Assembly: GCA_910586875.1 (NCBI GenBank)
Contig: CAJUJI010000137.1
Coordinates: 1-7,357, forward strand
Direction of reading: 5' to 3'
DNA: 7,357 nucleotides
Source of the DNA: an uncultured Anaerotruncus sp.
GTDB lineage: Bacteria; Bacillota; Clostridia; Oscillospirales; Ruminococcaceae
The notes below the pieces were generated by a model that saw nothing but the letters and a program-made list of their open reading frames with translations, made no database searches and was not told the DNA's origin. Shown piece by piece: positions 1-4,782 of the stretch (position 1 is the first letter of the stretch; every line of letters starts with the position of its first letter). Made by a program: the position numbers and the translations under genes.

Positions 1-1
1 G

Positions 2-7
2 TATAAT
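2..7 (+). promoter_or_regulatory. possible -10 box for the beta-trefoil gene
   Basis: A perfect TATAAT lies at 2-7, about 65 bases before the chosen ATG. Its -35 box would lie outside the window, so the promoter cannot be confirmed. Transcription would begin near 13-14 and give a leader of about 60 bases that contains the palindrome at 20-31. An alternative promoter reading of the same stretch, GAATA at 10-14 and GATTCTA at 33-39, is given under findings. Confidence 0.4.
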
Positions 8-19
8 AAGAATAGATCT

Positions 20-31
20 TGCTTATAAGCA
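20..31. repeat. 12-base perfect palindrome in the leader of the beta-trefoil gene
   Basis: TGCTTATAAGCA at 20-31 equals its own reverse complement. It has no loop, so it would make a poor RNA hairpin and is more like a DNA-binding dimer site. It lies just downstream of the TATAAT at 2-7, where a bound protein could block transcription. AT-rich leaders often hold short palindromes by chance, so an operator role is only a suggestion. Confidence 0.3.
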
Positions 32-72
32 GGATTCTAAGCTCTGCCCGCATATTATGAGGAGTGATTGAT

Positions 73-648
73 ATGTCCTTGAAAGACAAAACCTTCTATA
101 CGATTACAACACCTGACGGTCAGCTTGCATTGGATGTCAGCGGCTCAACCGAAAACGGCTCGCTGGTGCGGCTGAATCCACAAAACGGTTCCGACAGCCA
201 ACAATGGCAGATCATCTACCTGCCACAGGCGGACTGCTTCAAGTTGCAGAACAAGGCGTCCGAAAAGCTGCTGGATACTTTGGTCAGCGGCATCGAAGCC
301 GGTACCTGGTGCCAGCAGTGGGACGACGTAGACGGCGACAGCCAGGTTTGGTATGTCGAGGAGACGGTCGATGGCTGTTACAAGCTGAAATCCAAAAAAT
401 CCGGACGCTGCCTGGACATCGTTGCGATGGCGGCGGTTGAGGGTGCGCTGCTGCAAATTTGGGACGATGTAGACGGAGAAAATCAGCGTTGGAAATTTGG
501 CGAGATACCGGCTGCAAAGAAACCGGCCGCCAAAAAGCCGGCAGCTAAAAAGCCCGCTGCGAAGAAGCCTGCGGCCAAAAAAACCGAGGCGGCTGCACCG
601 GCTACCGAGCCGGCGCCTGCAAAGAAGCCCCGCCGCGGCAAGAAGTAA
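73..648 (+). CDS. ricin-type beta-trefoil (RICIN/CBM13-like) protein with histone-H1-like PAAKK tail
   Basis: The product is 191 residues. Residues about 5-145 form three beta-trefoil repeats: the LDx positions are at 20-22, 67-69 and 114-116, and the QxW motifs are at 43-45, 91-93 and 138-140. Repeats 2 and 3 both carry the acidic motif WDDVDG (83-88 and 130-135). Residues 146-170 are five tandem PAAKK units, followed by an Ala/Pro/Glu linker and a basic end (KKPRRGKK). By my count the trefoil part has a net charge near -10 and the tail about +14. There is no signal peptide, membrane segment or sorting motif, so the protein is probably cytoplasmic. The start is ATG 73, because GAGGAG at 59-64 is 8 bases upstream; the in-frame GTG at 64 overlaps that site. 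Ricin-type domains usually bind sugars, and PAAKK-type tails in other bacterial proteins bind DNA or other polyanions. The function here is unknown; domain identity is firm, role is inference. Confidence 0.85.
   Translation: MSLKDKTFYTITTPDGQLALDVSGSTENGSLVRLNPQNGSDSQQWQIIYLPQADCFKLQNKASEKLLDTLVSGIEAGTWCQQWDDVDGDSQVWYVEETVDGCYKLKSKKSGRCLDIVAMAAVEGALLQIWDDVDGENQRWKFGEIPAAKKPAAKKPAAKKPAAKKPAAKKTEAAAPATEPAPAKKPRRGKK
508..582 (+). repeat. five tandem 15-base units encoding PAAKK
   Basis: Five consecutive 15-base units encode PAAKK (residues 146-170 of the beta-trefoil protein). No two units are identical in DNA: Pro is CCG, CCC or CCT, the Ala pair is spelled five different ways, and Lys alternates between AAA and AAG. 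The protein repeat is exact while the DNA repeat has drifted. This points to selection on the peptide rather than a recent slippage expansion. Confidence 0.9.
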
Positions 649-776
649 AAATTTGTATGGGCGGTGTTCGTTGCCGCCTTTGAAAGAATCGGGTAAAGTT
701 TCCTGCATGTTTATCAAATTCATTCGGGCAGTAACAACACGCTGGATGTGCTGTGGCATATTCAGTCCAGCTGTCA

Positions 777-810
777 AAACAATAGAACCGTAATCGCGGT
801 TCTATTGTTT
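777..810 (+). terminator. intrinsic terminator after the beta-trefoil gene
   Basis: A perfect 14-bp inverted repeat pairs 777-790 with 797-810 around a 6-base loop (TAATCG). The core is GAACCG/CGGTTC, the left arm begins A-rich and the right arm ends in TATTGTTT, so it can work as a terminator. It lies about 130 bases after the stop at 648 and about 65 bases before the MATE gene. It separates the two transcription units and leaves an unusually long 3' untranslated stretch. Because of its symmetry it could work in either direction. Confidence 0.75.
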
Positions 811-875
811 CGGGCAGCTCTTATTTTTGTCCAAACAGAAAGCTTTTTTTGCGCTGCGGCGCGGGAGGAATCAAA

Positions 876-2267
876 ATGGAGTTTATCAATACCGCTCGGG
901 CTTTACGCGGACTTGCACCGCAGGGGGAGATTCCGCCTGCGCGCACACTGCTGCAAAACACCCTCCAGGTTGCGTGGCCATCCATTCTGGAGTCCTTCCT
1001 GATCGCATTGGTCGGCATGATTGACACTGCGATGGTTAGCACGCTGGGCTCCTATGCAATCGCGGCGGTTGGTCTGACCACCCAGCCAAAATTTATTGGG
1101 CTGGCGATGTTTATTTCACTGAATGTTGCAGTTTCTGCCATCGTTGCGCGCCGCCGCGGTGAGGAGGACCAGGACGGCGCAAACCGCGTGCTTGTGCAGG
1201 CGCTGTTTCTCACGATTGGACTGACGGTGTTCATCAGCACAATCGCGGTTTTCTTTGCGCCGCAAATTATCCGTTTCTCCGGCTCGGCGCAGGACACCCA
1301 CATGCCCGCTGTCACCTATTTTCGCATCATCATGGGCGGGCTGGGCTTCAGCACCATTTCAATGGTCATCAATGCTGCCCAGCGCGGCGCAGGCAATACC
1401 AAAATTGCGATGCGCACCAACATGACCTCTAACCTGGTGAATGTATTCTTTAACTATCTGCTGATTGGCGGAAAACTCGGATTCCCGCGGTTAGGGATCG
1501 CCGGTGCCGCCATTGCAACGGTGATTGGCTCGGTATTCGCCTGCATCATGAGCCTGCGCTCGGTCATCAAATCGCATGGGTTCCTCCACCTGGAGGGGCT
1601 GCGCCGGCCGCAATTCGACCGGACCACCCTGCACTCGCTCGCTACCATCGGCGGCTCCACCCTGGCAGAACAATCCTTTATGCGGTTCGGCTTTCTGCTG
1701 TATTCCATCTTGGTCGCAAAGCTGGGCACCACCGCCTTTGCCGCCCATCAGATCGGCATGAATGTTATGACCCTCTCGTTCTCGTTTGGAGATGGCCTGT
1801 CCTCTTCGGCGATTGCGCTGGTCGGGCGCAGTCTGGGCAGTGATAGACCGGACCTTGCAAAGCTGTACGGCGGGGTCTGTCAACGGATTGGACTGCTCAT
1901 CTCGCTGGTACTGTCGGCCATCTACCTTACCCTGGGGCGGCCGATCTACCTGATCTTCTCAAACGAACAGGAAATTTTGGACTATGGCGTTATGATTATG
2001 TCACTTATGACGATTATCGTACTGCTGCAAATTTCGCAGGTCATCTTTGCAAGCTGTCTGCGCGGCGGCGGCGATACACTTTATACCGCCTTTGTCTCGC
2101 TTGTAAGCGTCAGCATCATCCGTCCGCTGGCGGGCTGGTTCTTCTGCTATCCACTGGGACTGGGCTTGTTTGGCGCCTGGCTGGGCATCTCCTTTGACCA
2201 GGGGATGCGGTTTATTTTGACCTCACTGCGCTTTCGTAGCGGCAAATGGGTCTCCATCAAAATCTAA
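876..2267 (+). CDS. MATE-family multidrug/cation efflux protein
   Basis: The product is 463 residues, the usual size for a MATE (multidrug and toxic compound extrusion) antiporter. These are inner-membrane proteins of about twelve helices that export cationic drugs or metabolites in exchange for Na+ or H+. The sequence shows alternating hydrophobic segments in two homologous halves. Each half carries the family's short cytoplasmic motif: RGAGNTK starting at residue 170 and RGGGDT starting at residue 396. The N-terminal half has the typical GMIDTAMVSTLG segment near residues 47-58. The start is ATG 876, because GGGAGGA at 863-869 is 6 bases upstream; the in-frame ATG at 849 has no such site. 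The next gene begins 39 bases after the stop and is probably co-transcribed. I saw no convincing promoter between the terminator at 810 and the start. The substrate cannot be told from sequence, and a distinction among NorM, DinF and other subfamilies is not safe. Confidence 0.9.
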   Translation: MEFINTARALRGLAPQGEIPPARTLLQNTLQVAWPSILESFLIALVGMIDTAMVSTLGSYAIAAVGLTTQPKFIGLAMFISLNVAVSAIVARRRGEEDQDGANRVLVQALFLTIGLTVFISTIAVFFAPQIIRFSGSAQDTHMPAVTYFRIIMGGLGFSTISMVINAAQRGAGNTKIAMRTNMTSNLVNVFFNYLLIGGKLGFPRLGIAGAAIATVIGSVFACIMSLRSVIKSHGFLHLEGLRRPQFDRTTLHSLATIGGSTLAEQSFMRFGFLLYSILVAKLGTTAFAAHQIGMNVMTLSFSFGDGLSSSAIALVGRSLGSDRPDLAKLYGGVCQRIGLLISLVLSAIYLTLGRPIYLIFSNEQEILDYGVMIMSLMTIIVLLQISQVIFASCLRGGGDTLYTAFVSLVSVSIIRPLAGWFFCYPLGLGLFGAWLGISFDQGMRFILTSLRFRSGKWVSIKI

Positions 2268-2306
2268 ATGTTCCCACGTTGCCACAAAGTGAAAGGAGCC
2301 TTTCTT

Positions 2307-2555
2307 ATGCGTAAATGCAAGCTTATCTTTTCGATCCTCACCGTGATCCTCTGTGTGGCTGGCCTGCTGCACATACTGCCAAACGATATTACCTTACCTT
2401 TGGCGCTTTTCTTTCTCGGGATCACACTGCTTATAGACGCAAAAGCAAGCTACGACAAGGGCGCCAAATGGTATGCTGTGATTCTGGCCGGCACTGCACT
2501 TTTTGTATATGTCATCATTTTTTACAATCTCTTTTCCCGCATCTTCGGCTTTTGA
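2307..2555 (+). CDS. small three-segment membrane protein of unknown function
   Basis: The product is 82 residues and nearly all membrane. Hydrophobic segments lie at about residues 5-23, 27-45 and 55-77, separated by a short polar stretch (DAKASYDKGAK) near 45-55. The basic N-terminus (MRKCK) suggests it stays inside the cell. The start is ATG 2307, because AAAGGAG at 2292-2298 is 8 bases upstream. The frame is open back to 2268, immediately after the MATE stop, but no ribosome site supports that start. The 39-base gap suggests co-transcription with the MATE pump. The size and pattern recall small Firmicutes families of unknown function such as DUF3953, but I cannot confirm membership. No function is proposed. 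Confidence 0.75.
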   Translation: MRKCKLIFSILTVILCVAGLLHILPNDITLPLALFFLGITLLIDAKASYDKGAKWYAVILAGTALFVYVIIFYNLFSRIFGF

Positions 2556-2583
2556 ATTTTCACAATTGCTTTTCAATCCGTAA

Positions 2584-2612
2584 TTGACATTTTGCAACCG
2601 TTGTGCTATGCT
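2584..2612 (+). promoter_or_regulatory. sigma-A-type promoter of the thi operon
   Basis: A perfect -35 TTGACA lies at 2584-2589. After a 17-base spacer comes the -10 TATGCT at 2607-2612, preceded by TG at 2604-2605, which makes an extended -10. The predicted start of transcription is near 2618-2620, in the A-run just ahead of the TPP riboswitch. This is the strongest promoter match in the window and fits its position exactly. Confidence 0.85.
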
Positions 2613-2621
2613 AAAAAAAAT

Positions 2622-2718
2622 TGCAAAAGGGGAGCTTGTACGGCAGGCTGAGAGGGAGTATACCAACTCCGACCCTGGAACCTGATTTGGATAATGCCAA
2701 CGTAGGGAGCTTCTCGCG
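2622..2718 (+). ncRNA. TPP riboswitch (THI element)
   Basis: This leader carries the conserved landmarks of a thiamin pyrophosphate aptamer in order: GGGGAGC at 2629-2635, GCTGAGA at 2647-2653, GACCC at 2671-2675, GAACCTGAT at 2678-2686, GGATAATGCCA at 2689-2699 and CGTAGGGA at 2701-2708. The P5-type helix pairs TTGG 2687-2690 with CCAA 2697-2700, a consistent pair change from the more common CTGG/CCAG. An optional helix pairs GGAG 2655-2658 with CTCC 2667-2670. P2 is GGG near 2629-2632 with CCC 2673-2675. The closing P1 helix is not clean, so the outer edges are approximate. It is followed at once by a terminator hairpin and the thi genes. TPP binding is expected to turn the operon off. Confidence 0.96.
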
Positions 2719-2724
2719 GGTCTG

Positions 2725-2763
2725 CGGAATCTGTCATCCTTGGCAGGTTCCGTTTTCTTATTT
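2725..2763 (+). terminator. riboswitch expression-platform terminator
   Basis: Bases 2725-2736 pair with 2741-2752 in a 12-bp stem with two G-U pairs and a TCCT loop, followed by TTTTCTTATTT at 2753-2763. This is an intrinsic terminator placed directly after the TPP aptamer and before thiW, so control acts on transcription. A possible antiterminator is GGGTC 2718-2722 pairing with GACCC 2671-2675, extended by GGA 2726-2728 with TCC 2668-2670. It would take up one P2 strand and the first bases of the terminator stem. That competing pairing is inference. Confidence 0.88.
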
Positions 2764-2805
2764 ATGCCGCCTCTTGCTCCATCCGCCAGAAAGAGAGGTC
2801 TATCT

Positions 2806-3312
2806 ATGTCAAACATCAAAAAGCTGTGTTTCGCAGGAATTTTAACCGCATTGGCGGTCGTCTGCTCCGCCTTTTACATCCCGCTAGGCGCCTCCAAATG
2901 CCTGCCGGTTCAGCATATGGTCAATGTGATTGCCGGTGTGCTGTTGGGGCCTGGCTATGCCGTTGGTATGGCGTTTACCACCTCCCTGATCCGCGTCATG
3001 CTCGGCACCGGCAGTCTGCTCGCCTTTCCGGGCAGCATGGTCGGCGCACTGTTTTGCGGGCTGCTCTACAAATACACCCAAAGGCTGTCCGCAGCATATA
3101 TCGGCGAGGTGTTTGGCACAGGTGTAATCGGTGCGCTGCTCGCCTTCCCTGTTGCGGCGCTGGTGATGGGCAAGGAAACGGCACTGTTCGCCTATCTGCT
3201 GCCCTTCCTGATCAGCTCGTTCGGCGGCGCAACCATCTCGGTCGTAGTCCTCACCGCACTTGAAAAAACCGGCGTATTCGGCAGCATCCGGATTGCGCTG
3301 GGACAAAAGTAA
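2806..3312 (+). CDS. thiW: ECF transporter S component ThiW (thiazole uptake)
   Basis: The product is 168 residues, a very hydrophobic membrane protein with about five to six helices, the usual size for an energy-coupling-factor S component. It shows the ThiW signature: GASKCLPVQHMVNVIAGVLLGP near residues 28-49, then a TSLIRVMLGTGSLLAFPGS stretch near 60-78. ThiW proteins are predicted from TPP-riboswitch regulation and thiM/thiE neighbours to import the thiazole moiety of thiamin. They bind the substrate in the membrane and need a shared ATPase pair and EcfT, which are not in this window. The start is ATG 2806, because AGAGAGG at 2792-2798 is 7 bases upstream; an in-frame TTG at 2740 lies inside the terminator and is rejected. 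It is the first gene after the TPP riboswitch, and thiM follows after 17 bases. Confidence 0.92.
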   Translation: MSNIKKLCFAGILTALAVVCSAFYIPLGASKCLPVQHMVNVIAGVLLGPGYAVGMAFTTSLIRVMLGTGSLLAFPGSMVGALFCGLLYKYTQRLSAAYIGEVFGTGVIGALLAFPVAALVMGKETALFAYLLPFLISSFGGATISVVVLTALEKTGVFGSIRIALGQK

Positions 3313-3329
3313 CAAAGGAGCACTGCAAG

Positions 3330-4154
3330 ATGTTCGAGGAAATTTTAAACAATGTGGCTACAAAAATGCCACTCATCCACTGCATCACAAATTATGTTAC
3401 GGTGAACGACTGCGCAAATATTCTGCTGGCCTGCGGGGGCTCCCCCATTATGGCGGACGACGAACAGGAGGCAGCGGAAATTACCAGCATTTGTGACGGA
3501 CTGACCATCAATATCGGCACCCTCAACTCACGTACCATTCACTCGATGCTCAAGGCCGGACAGCGCGCGAATCAACTGGGGCATCCTGTCGTGCTCGATC
3601 CGGTAGGTGCAGGCGCCTCCGAGCTGCGCACCCAAACCACCCGCCGCCTGCTTGAGCAGGTGCGCTTCTCGGTGATTCGGGGCAACTCCTCCGAAATCAA
3701 GACGGTGGCACAGGGCAGCGGCTTCACCAAAGGGGTGGATGCTGCCGCAGTTGATGCCACCACCGCGCAAAATTTCGAGCAGGTGGCCGCTTATGCGAAG
3801 CAGTTATCCCAAACGACCGGCGCTGTCATCGCTATCACCGGCGCAATTGACCTGATTGCCGCATCGGAAAGGGTCTATATGATCCGCAACGGACATCCGA
3901 TGATGTCCAAGGTCAGCGGTACCGGCTGTATGCTCTCGGCTGTAATCGCCGCTTTTGTGGCAGCCAACCCCACCCAGCCCTTGGATGCGACAGCAGCAGC
4001 TGTCTGTGCAATGGGCTTGTGTGGTGAGCTGGCCTTTCAGCAGATTCAGGCAGCAGGCGGCGGCACCGCTTCCCTGCGCATCGCGCTGATCGACCAGATG
4101 AGCCGGTTGGATGCTGCAACCTTGAATGGAGGTGCAAAAATTGAAGCTCGATAA
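3330..4154 (+). CDS. thiM: hydroxyethylthiazole kinase
   Basis: The product is 274 residues, normal for ThiM. It phosphorylates 4-methyl-5-(2-hydroxyethyl)thiazole with ATP, so salvaged thiazole can enter thiamin synthesis. The N-terminus carries the family block HCITNYVTVNDCANILLACGG (from about residue 17), followed by GGSPIMADD. RGNSSEI is at 117-123. The ribokinase-fold anion hole SGTGCM is at 196-201, with Cys200 in the position of the active-site cysteine. The start is ATG 3330, with AAAGGAG at 3314-3320, 9 bases upstream and 2 bases after the thiW stop. Its last 14 bases overlap thiE when that gene starts at TTG 4141, and the thiE ribosome site lies inside the thiM coding end. This suggests translational coupling. 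It is part of the TPP-controlled thi operon, downstream of the predicted thiazole importer, which suits its substrate. Confidence 0.97.
   Translation: MFEEILNNVATKMPLIHCITNYVTVNDCANILLACGGSPIMADDEQEAAEITSICDGLTINIGTLNSRTIHSMLKAGQRANQLGHPVVLDPVGAGASELRTQTTRRLLEQVRFSVIRGNSSEIKTVAQGSGFTKGVDAAAVDATTAQNFEQVAAYAKQLSQTTGAVIAITGAIDLIAASERVYMIRNGHPMMSKVSGTGCMLSAVIAAFVAANPTQPLDATAAAVCAMGLCGELAFQQIQAAGGGTASLRIALIDQMSRLDAATLNGGAKIEAR
4128..4134 (+). promoter_or_regulatory. ribosome binding site that fixes a TTG start for thiE
   Basis: GGAGGTG at 4128-4134 lies within the last codons of thiM, 6 bases before TTG 4141. The in-frame ATG at 4126 and GTG at 4132 overlap or precede this site and have no ribosome site of their own. 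The TTG start also gives a ThiE N-terminus of the normal form, with the YLVTDR block at residues 11-16. Confidence 0.7.
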
Positions 4155-4782
4155 ATCCGCCCTGCTGCTCTATCTGGTGACCGACCGCAGTTGGCTGCAT
4201 GGACAGACACTTTCCGCACAGGTAGAGCAGGCATTGCAAGCGGGGGTCACCTTTGTGCAGCTGCGGGAAAAATCGCTGGATATGCAGGCATTTCTTACAC
4301 AGGCAAAACAGCTGCGCGCCCTGTGCACCCGCTACCAGGTCCCGTTTGTCATCAATGACAACCTTGAGGTCGCACGCGCCTGCGGCGCAGATGGTGTTCA
4401 TCTGGGGCAGGAGGATTTGGAGGCAGGCAAGGCACGCGCGCTGCTAGGTGCCGATCAAATGATCGGCGTCTCGGCGAACAGTGTCGAGCAGGCATTGGCC
4501 GCCGAACGCGCGGGCGCAGATTACCTGGGGGTAGGCGCGATGTTTGGCACCACCACCAAACTGGATGCAGACGCGGTCAGCTATGAGACCTTGCAGGCTA
4601 TCTGTAGGGCCGTCTCCATCCCTGTTGTTGCAATCGGTGGCATCGGTGCGCAAAATATCCTCCAACTCAAAGGCAGCGGTATTGATGGCGTTGCGGTGGT
4701 CTCCGCCATCCTCGCGCAACCAGATATTTTTGCAGCAGCAAAACAGCTTCATACACTTGCTCAGGAGATGATTGCCAAATGA
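4141..4782 (+). CDS. thiE: thiamin-phosphate synthase
   Basis: The product is 213 residues from the TTG start, the normal length for this TIM-barrel enzyme. It joins HMP pyrophosphate to thiazole phosphate to give thiamin monophosphate, releasing pyrophosphate, in the cytoplasm. Motifs in order are YLVTDR (11-16), QLREK (40-44) for pyrimidine/pyrophosphate binding, IND (72-74) with Mg-ligand Asp74, HLGQED (87-92), the phosphate-binding TTTK (137-140), AIGGI (164-168) and VVSAI (186-190). The loop before TTTK reads MFG, where most family members have a proline (FPT or YPT). The change looks tolerable because the threonines and lysine are kept. The gene overlaps thiM by 14 bases and the next gene by 4 bases (ATGA), so translation is probably coupled on both sides. 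Its place between thiM and the HAD gene, with thiD downstream, puts all salvage enzymes on one message. Confidence 0.96.
   Translation: MKLDKSALLLYLVTDRSWLHGQTLSAQVEQALQAGVTFVQLREKSLDMQAFLTQAKQLRALCTRYQVPFVINDNLEVARACGADGVHLGQEDLEAGKARALLGADQMIGVSANSVEQALAAERAGADYLGVGAMFGTTTKLDADAVSYETLQAICRAVSIPVVAIGGIGAQNILQLKGSGIDGVAVVSAILAQPDIFAAAKQLHTLAQEMIAK

Noticed and set aside
83..105. Search for a secretion signal or sorting motif in the trefoil protein
   Set aside because: The first 30 residues are polar with no hydrophobic core, and the C-terminus is basic with no LPxTG motif. No export signal can be claimed.
660..678. Small GC hairpin 12 bases after the trefoil stop
   Set aside because: It has a 5-bp stem and a 9-base loop followed by only three T bases, too weak to call a terminator beside the strong one at 777-810.
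671..699. Possible promoter TTGCCG / 17 bases / TAAAGT
   Set aside because: It matches only 4 of 6 bases at each box, and any transcript would meet the terminator at 777-810 before the MATE gene.
145..777. Long open frame on the minus strand opposite the beta-trefoil gene
   Set aside because: It is antisense to a gene with clear domains, runs through the PAAKK array as an Arg/Leu/Gly-rich translation, and has no family signature or supporting ribosome site.
697..790. Short stretch in one frame reading like a trefoil remnant (YQIHSGSNNTLDV)
   Set aside because: The resemblance to a ricin repeat is brief, has no QxW after it, is preceded by a stop at 694-696 and runs into the terminator. It is too weak to call a pseudogene.
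2740..2805. N-terminal extension of thiW starting at TTG 2740
   Set aside because: The start lies inside the riboswitch terminator hairpin, has no ribosome site, and the extra residues are not part of the ThiW family pattern.
2826..3263. Second-frame open stretch inside thiW
   Set aside because: It is an Arg/His/Cys-rich out-of-frame reading of a conserved membrane protein gene.
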